Source of the DNA: Nematostella vectensis
Lineage: Eukaryota; Cnidaria; Anthozoa; Actiniaria; Edwardsiidae
Direction: 5' to 3'
Assembly (NCBI RefSeq): GCF_932526225.1
Contig: NC_064046.1
Coordinates: 372,001 to 436,000, forward strand
Length of the DNA: 64,000 nucleotides
This document shows, one piece after another, positions 36,601 through 63,910 of the stretch; the stretch's first letter is position 1; each line of letters begins with the position of its first letter. The notes beneath the pieces were generated by a model. That model did not search any database, was not told the DNA's origin, and saw only the letters and a program-made list of their open reading frames with translations. The position numbers and the translations under genes were made by a program.

Positions 36601-39600
36601 TGGGATGCTAGCTGTGGTATTCAACTCAAGAGCTCATCACTTTTAGAGAAACCAAAAAATGGAAAGAAGCAGTTTGCAAGAAGACCATTTCTTGGATTCT
36701 TCAAGGTATTGAAACACTAATTGTATTGGGAATAATGGTTTCGGATAAGGGGGAAAATAGAGCGCAATTCACTCCACTAATATAAAATTGTATAAATACT
36801 GTATGTTGCATTTGAATATGTAAATGTGCATATCAATAATCACTATATCCATAGTTTACTTATCCTGGTAATCTTTCATTGTATATTTTGGCACACCCTT
36901 CGGTAGTCAAGGGTGCTGTGCGCATCCTTCGCACCCCCCTGTGTAGGAACCTGTACATAGGGTCCCTTACCACTGTATATAATATTTTAGGCTATTCTGT
37001 GAATGGTACATATTCCTCCCAATGGAAAATTTCCGGAAAATGTGGAATTGCTTGTGGGGCAGTCCACTTTTACAGGGGAAACCAGAAATTCTGGAAAATC
37101 ATGTACTGTACCATTTGCAGTTTTCCATAGGATATTTGACCAAAGCCCCCATCTGCCACTATTCCCCAGGATCCTAAAAGAAGAATTTCTGGGTACAGAA
37201 GCAAATGGTACATAAGTCACCCCGGAAATTCTGGAATATAGGAAACTTTTTTTACCATTATAGCATCCCAGGGAATGTCTCATTCCAGAATTTCCAATTA
37301 AATGGTAAACAACCATTGTTTCTATTTTGTTTTGTCTTAGACTAAAGGACTGGATTTTCTTGTGACAAGTGTGCACCTCAAGGCTACAGGGCTTGATAAT
37401 GAAGACATCGGCCGCCTTCAGGTGAGATCACATGGCCACGCTCTATTAATAACCCATATTAGTCAGCAATATGCAGGAGTCACATGGCCGCGCTCTATCA
37501 ATAACCCACATAATTCTGCAACATGCAGTGGTCACATGACTATGAAATCTTTGTGGACTTTTGAAATTTTGAAGTTGTTTTTGCTTGTTTAGTGATCCTT
37601 TTATATCTGTATAGATACTTTTGAAAATCTTTTGTTTTTTTAGTGTTTTAGCCATTCTGTATTTGCTATATGTAAAACAAGGTGTAAATCTATGCAACAA
37701 TATATGTTATGTTTCAGGAAGAACGTGCAAGAATGCCAGACATAATCACTGCACTGAATGAGTGTGTCCCAGGTATAGTTTAAAACAGTATATCTTAGTT
37801 CTTGCATTTTTAACCCTGTGGTGGTAAAAAAAAGGACCACGGTTTCACAAGCATAGAACTTTTTAAAATATGTGACTGTTCTAGAGTGTACTCTATTCCA
37901 AGCAGGCTGGCGTAGTGTGTAGACACCTTGGCCATCCACCACTATGGTCCAGGCACAAATCCTGGCTCTGGATTTGGTGTTATTCTCCCGTGTTTCCAGT
38001 CTTCTCTTCAAGCTGCACTACACTAACCTGAATAAAATGCATGTAAAAGAATCACTGGGGACACAATAACCCTCTCGCAGTGGGAGTGCTTACTAACAAC
38101 ACACGAACTTGTGGGAGTGCTTACTAACAACACACAAACTTGTGGGAGTGCTTACTAACAACACACAAACTTGTGGGAGTGCTTACTAACAACACACAAA
38201 CTTGTTGGAGTGCTTACTAACAACACACAAACTTGTGGGAGTGCTTACTAACAGCACACAAACTTGTGGGAGTGCTTACTAACAACACACAAACTTGTGG
38301 GAGTGCTTACTAACACCACACAAACTTGTGGGAGTGCTTACTAACAACACACAAACTTGTGGGAGTGCTTACTAACAGCACACAAACTTCTGGGAGTGCT
38401 TACTAACAACACACAAACTTGTGGGAGTGCTTACTAACAACACACAAACTTGTTGGAGTGCTTACTAACAACACACAAACTTGTGGGAGTGCTTACTAAC
38501 AACACACAAACTTCTGGGAGTGCTTACTAACAACACACAAACTTGTGGGAGTGCTTACTAACAACACACAAACTTGTTGGAGTGCTTACTAACAACACAC
38601 AAACTTGTGGGAGTGCTTACTAACAACACACAAACTTGTGGGAGTGCTTACTAACAACACACAAACTTGTGGGAGTGCTTACTAACAACACACAAACTTG
38701 TGGGAGTGCTTACTAACAACACACAAACTTGTTGGAGTGCTTACTAACAACACACAAACTTGTGGGAGTGCTTACTAACAACACACAAACTTCTGGGAGT
38801 GCTTACTAACAACACACAAACTTGTGGGAGTGCTTACTAACAACACACAAACTTGTTGGAGTGCTTACTAACAACACACAAACTTGTTGGAGTGCTTACT
38901 AACAACACACAAACTTGTTGGAGTGCTTACTAACAACACACAAACTTGTTGGAGTGCTTACTAACAACACACAAACTTGTTGGAGTGCTTACTAACAACA
39001 CACACACACTTGTGGGAGTGCTTACTAACAACACACAAACTTTATAGCTGGTGGAGGCTTGTACATTATACACTCTATTTGCATCGTCTGCAATTCATGA
39101 GTTATTTTCCATCAATCACATTTTTGATATTCACCATTTGTGCTTTTTTTTCTCAGATGAAAAGGATATGGTTGTATTAGGTGATTTCAATCTTGAGCCA
39201 GATGAGGAAGGTACTCCACAAAATGATGCTCAGCAATCTATTTTTGCTTGCAGGGAATTTGCTCCTAGCCTGAATCCCTGAATCTCTTACTCTCTCCCCA
39301 CCCTTACATCCCCACCCTGACCCCTCGCCCACCCTGACATCCCCACCCTGACCCCTTGCCCACCCTGACATCCCCACCCTGACCCCTTGCCCACCCTTAC
39401 ATCCCCCCCTGACCCCTTGCCCACCCTTACATCCCCCTGACCCCTTGCCCACCCTTACATCCCCCTGACCCTTTGCCCACCCTTACATCCCCCCTGACCC
39501 CTTGCCCACCCTTACACCCCCACCCTGACCCCTTGCCCACCCTTACACCCCCACCCTGACCCCTTTCCCACCCTTACATCCCCACCCTGACCCCTTGCCC

Positions 39601-42456
39601 ACCCTTACATCCCCACCCTGACCCCTTTCCCACCCTTACATCCCCACCCTGACCCCTTGCCCACCCTTACATCCCCACCCTGACCACTTGCCCACCCTTA
39701 CATCCCCCCCTGACCCCTTGCCCACCCTTACATCCCCCCTGACCCCTTGCCCACCCTTACATCCCCACCCTGACCCCTTGCCCACCCTTACACCCCCCTG
39801 ACCCCTTGCCCACCCTTACATCCCCACCCTGACCCCTTGCCCACCCTTTCATCCCCCCTGACCCCTTGCCCACCCTTACATCCCCACCCTGACCCCTCGC
39901 CCACCCTTACATCCCCCCTGACCCCTTGCCCACCCTTACATCCCCACCCTGACCCCTTGCCCACCCTTACATCCCCCCCTGACCCCTTGCCCACCCTTAC
40001 ATCCCCACCCTGACCCCTTGCCCACCCTTATATCCCCCCTGACCCCTTGCCCACCCTTACATCCCCCCTGACCCCTTGCCCACCCTTACATCCCCTTGCC
40101 CACTCTTACATCCCCCCCTGACCCCTTGCCCACCCTTACATCCCCCACCCTGACCCCTTGCCCACCCTTACATCCCCACCCTGACCCCTTGCCCACCCTT
40201 ACATCCCCCCTGACCCCTTGCCCACCCTTACATCCCCACCCTGACCCCTCGCCCACCCTTACATCCCCACCCTGACCCCTTGCCCACCCTTACATCCCCC
40301 TGACCCCTTGCCCACCCTTACATCCCCACCCTGACCCCTTGCCCACCCTTACATCCCCACCCTGACCCCTTGCCCACCCTTACATCCCCCCTGACCCCTT
40401 GCCCACCTTTACATCCCCACCCTGACCCCTTGCTCACCCTTACATCCCCCCCTGACCCCTTGCCCACCCTTACATCCCCACCCTGACCCCTTGCCCACCC
40501 TTACTTCCCCCCTGACCCCTTGCCCACCCTTACATCCCCCCTGACCCCTTGCCCACCCTTACATCCCCTTGCCCACTCTTACATCCCCCCCTGACCCCTT
40601 GCCCACCCTTACATCCCCCACCCTGACCCCTTGCCCACCCTTACATCCCCACCCTGACCCCTTGCCCACAATTACATCCCCCACCCTGACCCCTTGCCCA
40701 CCCTTACATCCCCCACCCTGACCCGTTGCCAACCCTTACATCCCCACCCTGACCCCTTGCCCACCCTTACATCCCCCCTGACCCCTTGCCCACCCTTACA
40801 TCCCCACCCTGACCCCTTGCCCACCCTTACTTCCCCACCCTGACCCCTTGCCCACCCTTACATCCCCCCTGACCCCTTGCCAACCCTTACATCCCCACCC
40901 TGACCCCTTGCTCACCCTTACATCCCCCCTGACCCCTTGCCCACCCTTACATCCCCCCCTGACCCCTTGCCCACCCTTACATCCCCCTGACCCCTTGCCC
41001 ACCCTTACATCCCCCCTGACCCCTTGCCCACCCTTACACCCCCCCTGACCCCTTGCCCACCCTTACATCCCCACCCTGACCCCTTGCCCACCCTTACATC
41101 CCCCCCTGACCCCTTGCCCACCCTTACATCCCCACCCTGACCCTTTGCCCACCCTTACATCCCCACCCTGACCCCTTGCCCACCCTTACATCCCCACCCT
41201 GACCCCTTGCCCACAATTACATCCCCCCTGACCCCTTGCCCACCCTTACATCCCCACCCTGACCCCTTGCCCACCCTTACATCCCCACCCTGACCCCTTG
41301 CCCACCCTTACATCCCCCCTGACCCCTTGCCCACCCTTACATCCCCACCCTGACCCCTTGCCCACCCTTACATCCCCCTGACCCCTTGCCCACCCTTACA
41401 TCCCCCTGACCCCTTGCCCACCCTGACCCCTTGCCCACCCTTACATCCCCCCTGACTCCTTGTTCTCAGCGTTTTCTTTTTTGAACTTCTTTTGGCAAAG
41501 ATTGAATTTTTTTTCTTTCCAGACTTTGACTGCTTCCGTGAGGCACATCTCTCCAATCTTATTCCTCACTCATCATACACAAACATCAGCACATCCAATC
41601 CAGATGGTTCAAAGTGCTATGATAATATCTGGATATCAAGACATTGCAAAGACCATGCATACACTAGCAGATCTGGTAAATAATCTACAAATCGATGTAA
41701 TTTCCTTTACAGCTTGTGAATTTTTTTTTCGACCAATCACTCACGACATATTCAAACAGACAACTAAAAAGAAAACAATGAAAGTCTGTCGTTTCAGGGG
41801 CGTAGCCAGGATTTTTCCTTGGGGGGGGGGGGGGAAAGTGATTTGTCAAGAACATTCGTTTCCAACTGAAACGTAAAGACTTAGACGTAAGGGACGGGGC
41901 ATTAGAATAGTGAAGGGGATTGGGGTGGGGAGGTTTCAGTCGTGCATGTTTTTTTTTTTTTCTTGTCTCCAAGACGTGCATGTATTTTTTTATTGTTATA
42001 TGGGTTTTTTTCTGTCTGTTTTGGCTGCATGCATTTTTTTTTTTCATGTTTTTTTTTTATCATGTATGAATTTTTTTTTCCTTACCCCCCCCCCCCCTAA
42101 TTGCCTTTTCCTTCCCCCCCCCTCCCCGTCCCTAATTACCTTATTGCACCAGAAAGGGGGAAAGGCCCCCTTGGCTACGCCCTTGTGTTTCGATCCCTTG
42201 TTTTGGGTTAACATCGTAGCTTTGAAACACATTCATATGTGATTTCCATCGTCTCCCTGATAGCGTTTGTTTTACAGGTGTTTTTCGATCCGGGATGACG
42301 CATGAGAAGATCCCGGATGGATGGAAATGGGGAGGGGTGGTATCGGACCACTGCCCCGTCTGGGCTGAATTTTTTTGTGATCAAGACACGGACAAAAGCA
42401 CCGGCGAAGAGAAAGTTGAGGATATCGCTATAGAATCTTCAAATAGTCAGGCGTAG
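33608..42456 (+). CDS. EEPD1: Endonuclease/exonuclease/phosphatase family domain-containing protein 1-like
   Basis: Nine plus-strand exons: 33608-34512, 34743-34794, 35947-36048, 36577-36705, 37341-37421, 37718-37772, 39157-39210, 41523-41675, 42278-42456. All introns are GT-AG with consistent phases; 569 aa, about the length of vertebrate EEPD1. The N-terminus MGNKSSS suits N-myristoylation and membrane attachment. A degenerate and a good helix-hairpin-helix unit follow (about 42-100; [10 protein letters not shown] and GFGPAVS from about 177). The exonuclease-endonuclease-phosphatase fold shows the expected set: N276 in SWNLQ, E310 in [11 protein letters not shown]408 in VTSVHLKA, D451 and N453 in [11 protein letters not shown]534-H535 in VSDHCPVW. 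Vertebrate EEPD1 acts at stalled replication forks and in cholesterol efflux; the role here is inferred. Introns 2, 3, 5, 6 and 7 carry tandem arrays. Confidence 0.9.
34881..35440 (+). repeat. 15-bp minisatellite in EEPD1-like intron 2
   Basis: About 37 units of GTGATGGAGGGTNNN. The 15-bp period is a multiple of three, which keeps 199-codon frames open on both strands; neither is a gene. The array begins about 85 bp after the exon 2 donor. That donor region contains AAGGTACAGTG and ACTGTGATGG, close to the unit GGGTACAGTGATGG, so a donor-region origin is possible but unproven. Confidence 0.85.
36190..36610 (+). repeat. 70-bp array repeating the 3' splice site of EEPD1-like exon 4
   Basis: About six copies with a 70-bp period. 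Each contains ATGCATGTTCAG then TCCAGAGAGTACAATGG, that is, the acceptor plus the first codons ([11 protein letters not shown]) of exon 4. The last copy (acceptor AG at 36575-36576) runs into the rest of the exon. The two most distant copies have TTAAG in place of TTCAG and more substitutions. Confidence 0.92.
37419..37540 (+). repeat. Three degenerate copies at the donor of EEPD1-like exon 5
   Basis: The segment from the exon's last CAG through GTGAGATCACATGGCC and CGCTCTAT is followed by CAGGAGTCACATGGCC and then CAGTGGTCACATGAC. The period is about 52-55 bp. The copies lack the GTGAG donor. Confidence 0.65.
38065..39055 (+). repeat. 31-bp minisatellite with TACTAAC in every unit, EEPD1-like intron 6
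   Basis: About 31 copies of a unit reading GGGAGTGCTTACTAACA followed by an ACACACAAACTTGT-like phrase. TACTAAC is the textbook branch-point consensus. The last unit ends about 110 bp before the exon 7 acceptor at 39156. Confidence 0.92.
39285..41455 (+). repeat. 27-31-bp pyrimidine-rich minisatellite filling EEPD1-like intron 7
   Basis: About 73 copies of a unit built from CTGACCCCTTGCCCACCC and TTACATCCCC, with 27- to 31-bp length variants. The plus strand is strongly pyrimidine-biased. It stops about 65 bp before exon 8. Open frames on either strand are periodic artefacts. Confidence 0.93.
41795..42185. mobile_element. MITE-like element in EEPD1-like intron 8 (possibly hAT)
   Basis: The left end CAGGGGCGTAGCCAGG and the inverse of the right end, CAAGGGCGTAGCCAAG, match at 14 of 16 positions. 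The middle is poly-T and poly-C/G rich with no gene. No exact 8-bp target duplication is found. Confidence 0.6.
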
Positions 42457-42679
42457 TTGCAGCAGAGTGAAAATGCCCCTATGCCACGGATTTTAACATT
42501 AGGGGCCTATGGCAATATCGACGACGAATTTGCACGACGACGGCATTTTTATAGGTTTTCATTGTAGATAATTAATTTTAGATTGTAAATAAGTTTCTTT
42601 TAAATAGTCATGATTACAATGAATTAATACATTAACTATCCATCTATCTATCAGTGTACCTTGATAGACACACCCACTG

Positions 42680-42685
42680 AATAAA
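42680..42685 (+). terminator. Polyadenylation signal, EEPD1-like gene
   Basis: AATAAA about 225 bp after the stop codon at 42454-42456, inside an A-rich stretch (GAATAAAATAAATAAG). It is the first such signal downstream on the plus strand. Confidence 0.5.
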
Positions 42686-42782
42686 ATAAATAAGATTGTC
42701 ATGAATATGTGCGAGTTGTTGGGCGTCAATAAATCCAAGAATATTTGTGAGATCTTAAGCGCAAATGGTTTATTTATTTACA

Positions 42783-43496
42783 CTCAAGAAAGCACGCATA
42801 TTCTTGGGTCTAGTTGTAAGAACGCGTGCATTTTTTAACTAGTTGTAAGAAAGCACGCATATTATTGGATCGAGTTGTAAGAAGCGCGCATATTTTTGGA
42901 TCTAGTTGTAAAAAGCAGGCATATTCAGGAATCTAGTTTTAAGAAAGCAGGAAAATTATTCGGTCTAGTTGTTCGGACGCGCGCATATTCTTGGATCTAG
43001 TTTTAAGAAAGCAGTAATATTATTCGATCTAGTTGTTAGGACGCGCGCATATTCTTGGATCTAGTTGTAACAACGCGCATATATTGGATCTAGTTGTAAG
43101 AACGCGCGCATATTCTTGGATCTAGTTGTAAGAACGCGCGCATATTCTTGGATCTAGTTGTAACAATGCGCATATTCTTGGATCTAGTTGTAACAACGTG
43201 CGCATATTCTTGGATCTAGTTGTAACAACGCGCATATATTGGATCTAGTTGTAAGAACGCGCGCATATTCTTGGATCTAGTTGTAAGAACGCGCGCATAT
43301 TCTTGGATCTAGTTGTAACAATGCGCATATTCTTGGATCTAGTTGTAACAACGTGCGCATATTCTTGGATCTAGTTGTGAGAAGCGCGCATATTCTTGGA
43401 TCTATTTGTAAGAAGCGCGCATATTCTTGGATCTAGTTGTAAGAAGCGCGCATATTCTTGGATCTGGTTGTAACAACGCGCGCATATTCTTGGATA
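42783..43496. repeat. About 30-bp intergenic satellite, forward orientation
   Basis: Roughly 22 degenerate copies of a unit with GCGCATATTCTTGGAT then CTAGTTGTAAGAAC, period 28-32 bp. Several adjacent copies are duplicated as a block (about 43030-43190 resembles 43190-43370). Confidence 0.85.
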
Positions 43497-43539
43497 AATA
43501 TGCACCTCGATGGAAATGATATAATTGTTAAGTATGTGT

Positions 43540-43790
43540 CGCCTTCTTGTACGCAATAAAAAATACAAGAATATGTCTTCGTTCTTGTACGCAATAAAAT
43601 CAAAGAATATGTCTTTGTTCTCGTACGCATTTAAATCCAAGAATACGTCTTTGTTCTTGTACGCTATTAAATCCAAGAATGTGTTCGTTATTGTGCGCAA
43701 TTAAATCCAAAAGTATTTGTGTTCGTTCTTGTACGCAACCTTTTCAAGAATATGTGTTCGTTCTTGAGCGGAAATAAATCCAATGATATA
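43540..43790. repeat. About 38-bp intergenic satellite, opposite orientation
   Basis: About six copies of AAATCCAAGAATATG followed by TTCGTTCTTGTACGC. The core ATCCAAGAATAT is the reverse complement of ATATTCTTGGAT in the adjacent satellite, so the two arrays face each other. A single matching unit (AAATCCAAGAATATTTG) also sits at 42730-42746 on the other side. Confidence 0.8.
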
Positions 43791-43824
43791 TGTTATATGG
43801 AAAAAGGATAGTATTGACGAACTG

Positions 43825-43993
43825 CAGGCGCGTACACAGGGGGGTGCGCGCGCGGCCCCCCCTTTGGCGGCAAAAAAGTGGGTCATTTCTTATGAAGGAA
43901 TCTTCAAAAACTAGGCATTTACCATAAGATACCTATGACTGCGCACCCCCAACCCCCCCCCCCCCCCCCCTTAGCCAATCCTGGGTAGGCACC
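43825..43993. mobile_element. Inverted-repeat element, copy 1
   Basis: The ends GGCGCGTACACAGG and, inversely, GGTGCCTACCCAGG form imperfect terminal repeats. The interior phrases TTTGGCGGCAAAAAAGT, TCATTTCTTA and GATACCTATGAC recur at 45884-46030. A poly-C run lies near the right end. Confidence 0.55.
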
Positions 43994-44164
43994 TTAGTTT
44001 TCCGTAAGAGATGACCAACTGTTTGGCGACCAGAGGGGAGGGGTGCGCTCACCATGTGCACATCTTGGATGCGCCTGGAATCTGGAATCTATGCGCCTTG
44101 AATCTATAGTGATATTTTGATCCTTCGAGCCGGACCAAGATCTTTTTTTTTTAGCTTTTGCACA

Positions 44165-44295
44165 TCATTGGTTGTTTATTAAAGAGAAAAAAAGATAGCA
44201 ATGCTAGTGTAGGTCACAACATCTGAGAGATCATTTCTAGAAATGGATCAAGAGCTGATCCTTGAGGAACCCCAAATTGAATCTCCGTTAAGGGA
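44165..44295 (-). mobile_element. Decayed reverse-transcriptase fragment of a non-LTR retrotransposon
   Basis: On the minus strand one frame reads GVPQGSALDPF, matching the GVPQGS...GP block of LINE reverse transcriptases. A neighbouring frame continues NDLSDVVTYTSIAIF, matching the following INDL region. The frame change and missing flanks show a dead fragment. A 79-codon frame at 44400-44639 (minus) may belong to the same relic but I do not recognise it. Confidence 0.55.
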
Positions 44296-44639
44296 GGATG
44301 TGCGATCAGGAATAAGACGACATTTTTACAATATAAACGGTTTTTGGTGACTGGCTCTTCGCCCTGTAGTTGCTGTTGTTGTAGATGATATCGTTGTCAT
44401 TAAGACGGCTGTTCAATGCCTAAATGTTTTGCACGTGGAATTCCTTCATGATATTGGATATTTACGAGGGTCAGCAGAAAGGGCCGGTCTTTCTTTTCGT
44501 CGACCCTGTCTACCATTTTATTGCAAATCGTCACGATGGTCGCATCCTGGTTCGAATGACTGCTAAAAGAGGGGGGTGATGATTGAGGCCTTCTGATCAC
44601 AAATTGTTGCCGAGCAGAAAAGTAACGAATGTTCTCCAT

Positions 44640-45300
44640 AAGGCTTGCACTAAGTAGAACTAAGGCATGGCTGTATCTAAATGTTATAGCGAGTGCTAAC
44701 AGCTAGGCACGAGCGCTGTGAGTCGTGTCAATCACGTTTATGGGCTCAGTAGGGGCGTGGCTTCTCGTACGCCAACACGCACGTGCGTTCGTTAGAAGTT
44801 CAGGTTTTCTTTGTTCAGGAAAGACATGATATGAGGCCTAGGATGCAAGCGCTGGTGAAATCACAGAAAGTATCTGATATACATAGCGTGATTCGTTCAA
44901 CAATCCTAAACCTTTTTGTATTTTTTAGGAGAAGGGAGTTGACTAAAGGGTGGGCACTGTGCACTTGATAAAATGCCCTCGCTACAGCCCCCCGCAGTGA
45001 ACGAATCTAAAACGCTTTCCTCTCATTGGCTGCTGTATCGAAAAGTTATAAGAGTATCAAGGGAAAAATGGCCCGGAGTGCTGTCAATCATATCAAGCAC
45101 GTGTGTAGATGAAGGGATTTTTTGCATAGGGCAATTGATGAAAAAAGGGTTACCTTTCGCATTACCTTGATTTATTACATTTTGTGTTAAATTTTGCACT
45201 GGTATTACATTTTGTGTTATTACAAAATGTGTTGGTATATAGTTATGCATTAGTATAACATTTTCTATTGTTATTACACTCAGGTCTATACCCTGGAGTT
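44640..45300. other. Intergenic sequence, no gene recognised
   Basis: Unique-looking sequence with short open frames only. TTACATTTTGTGTTA-like phrases recur at about 45173-45270 in both orientations. Confidence 0.3.
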
Positions 45301-45305
45301 TTCTT

Positions 45306-45620
45306 CAGGGGGGGGTGCGAAATTCGGGAAAATTAGACCTAATTTTCGGGGGGGAGGGGGTGAGTTGATAGTGAGTCTGGGGAGTCTGAGAAAAATCTGA
45401 CTACCCCCGAAAGAACAAAAAGGGATTTTTTTATGCCTTTGCAGTATCTCTGGGACCTTTATTGTCGGATTTGGATACAAGAAAGTCTGACTTATGGATT
45501 GATGACATACAAGTTTATGCTTTATAGTTTTGTCTACAAATAGCGGGTCTATTGAGAAATGAAAGTAAACTTTCAGCTGTTGGGGGGGGGGGGGGGGGGG
45601 GGGGAATTCGCACCCCCTGC
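45306..45620. mobile_element. Possible MITE with G-rich inverted ends
   Basis: CAGGGGGGGGTGCGAAATT at the left and, inversely, GCAGGGGGTGCGAATT at the right. A run of about 20 G is next to the right end. No coding sequence is seen. The G-rich ends make chance pairing possible. Confidence 0.4.
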
Positions 45621-45883
45621 ACGCCCCCATGGGTGTGTTGGTTTTACATTCTGTGGTGTTACAAGTCTCAGAAGAGACCTGCCAAAGGCCAGGAAGCTGG
45701 CAGGCATATTCTGCAAATATTTCTTTTACACATTAACATGTTTTGTTATCTTGTGCAGTTATATGCCTTAGATCCATATTTTTACACTTGAAATTTTGCA
45801 AAATCAAGTGCAAGTACCATTTACCAGGTTTGTCCAGGAAATGAAGGATACCAAGAATTTGTCTACAGATATTAACCTATAAT

Positions 45884-46030
45884 CAGGCACATAACATGGG
45901 GGTACCCGTGTTGTGCATGTAACCCCCTTGGCGGCCAAAAAGTTGGTGATTTCTTACTGAAGAATCTTCTATTATTTTTCCATTTGATACCTATGACGGC
46001 GCACCCTCGCAAACACTGAGTAAGGGCCTG
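45884..46030. mobile_element. Inverted-repeat element, copy 2
   Basis: A diverged relative of 43825-43993, sharing TTGGCGGCCAAAAAGT, GATTTCTTACTGAAG, GATACCTATGACGG and GCGCACC. It begins CAGGC and ends GCCTG. Confidence 0.5.
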
Positions 46031-47400
46031 ATAATTATAAAAATAATTTAAATAACCTGTTTTTATTCCATGCGGTATAAAAAAGATACCTTATAACAAA
46101 TAAGCAGTAATACCAAATAAACAAACGTAAACATAAACAGTAGGCTTAAGATGATGTTTATAGACAAGAAAAACCCTTAATCGTAGCTTGTGGCCGCCAT
46201 CTTGGATTTAAGTGACAAAAGATGAGAGGGCTGGCCTGGATAAATAAATAGTACCAAAAACACCTATCTTAAAATGCCTATTTCAGGCATGGGGGAGAGG
46301 TGGTGTGTGGGTGGGTGTAGTCTCGCAACAAACAAATTACATTTTTTTGGTGGTCAAAATTAGGGTGGGGTGGGGGGGGGTGTACACAAGCACACTGCAC
46401 ACCATCATCATCATCATATCATCATCATCATCATATACATATACCATCATCTGTTGGTGTCTGCATTAACTCCAAGTTATGCAAAAAAAACCTTTATTTT
46501 CCTTTGAAACTGTAAGAATTGAAATTGTAGTAGGAATTTTTAAGTATTGACTAAAGACAATTGATGAGTTACATATCATAGCTTTATTAGGGAAAGCATA
46601 AGAGAAAACTGTAGCTTTGATCAATCAGTTAAAAGTTGGAGCTTTATTTTTTTTCTTTGTTTAGAACAGCCATTCACAGATTTCAGAAATAAGCCCATTA
46701 TTTGTCAAAATTCTGCAGTCTGGATATTATCTATTAGACAATTTCAATATTTTAATACAATAACTATTATGATTATGCTATAGTTGTTGTTATTATATAG
46801 TGCACAGATCTTACCGAAAAGGGAACTCCACACATCTTAAGCCATCCATATAGCTGTCAACTCACCTTCATTATTAGGTTCACAAGCCTAATTTCTGTGA
46901 GAATGTTCATACATCTTCTGTATTCACCCGCAATGGCTCTCTTGCATTTTATCACATATTTACTGTATTTCATCAAATTTCACAAGATTTCTGTCCAAGT
47001 TGGGTTGACAGCTATGTCATCAACAGCGAAAAAACCCTGATTTTCTTCATAAGTAATAATAAATAATCTCTAGAAAATTATTAATGCTTTGTAAGCCTAG
47101 CCTACTATATTCAAAATATTGATTAGAAAGCTAAAACTAAATAAAATATGCAAATATTCGAAATAATAAAAAAAATTACAATAAATTAGTAAAAATGATA
47201 ATGACATGTAAACAACAATACTAATAACAACAAAACAAATAACTCCAAAGGATATCAACTCATGCATGAAGAAAGAACGAGATACTAACATAACTCTCGG
47301 CGATAAACTGAGAGGTTTTTTAAAAATCCTTGACAATTATTTTAAAATTGTGATTCATAAAAAGAAAAAAAATCTTTCTGGCTCTTAGATGAGGCTGTAC
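46031..47400. other. AT-rich intergenic sequence upstream of the Gs alpha gene
   Basis: No gene is visible. An ATC microsatellite occupies 46403-46434. A GCCGCCATCTTGG motif at 46192-46204 is YY1-like but isolated. Confidence 0.35.
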
Positions 47401-47586
47401 CCAGAGTGCTGTGCGCGGTAGCGTTGCGCGAGGCCTGGGAGCTAGCCTGGCCGGGCGTGTCAAAGTTGACGGCGCTCTCTGTTGCTGTTACAAAGTTTGC
47501 AGCTTTCACCCTCGCCAAAAAGAAACTTTTTATTTGGGTGTACAACGGGGGTTTTTTCCCTCGTTTTGGCGTCGCACTTTTGTGCG
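47400..47586 (+). promoter_or_regulatory. GC-richer promoter/5' UTR of the Gs alpha gene
   Basis: Base composition shifts sharply from AT-rich to GC-rich (GCGCGGTAGCGTTGCGCG near 47411-47430) just upstream of the ATG at 47587. This fits a CpG-type promoter. No TATA box is evident. Confidence 0.4.

Positions 47587-63910
<16,324 letters not shown>

Noticed and set aside
39211-39281. Extension of EEPD1-like exon 7 past the GTACTC donor
   Set aside because: The extension meets a stop, whereas the donor at 39211 gives the phase needed for exon 8 and the expected EEDFDCF continuity.
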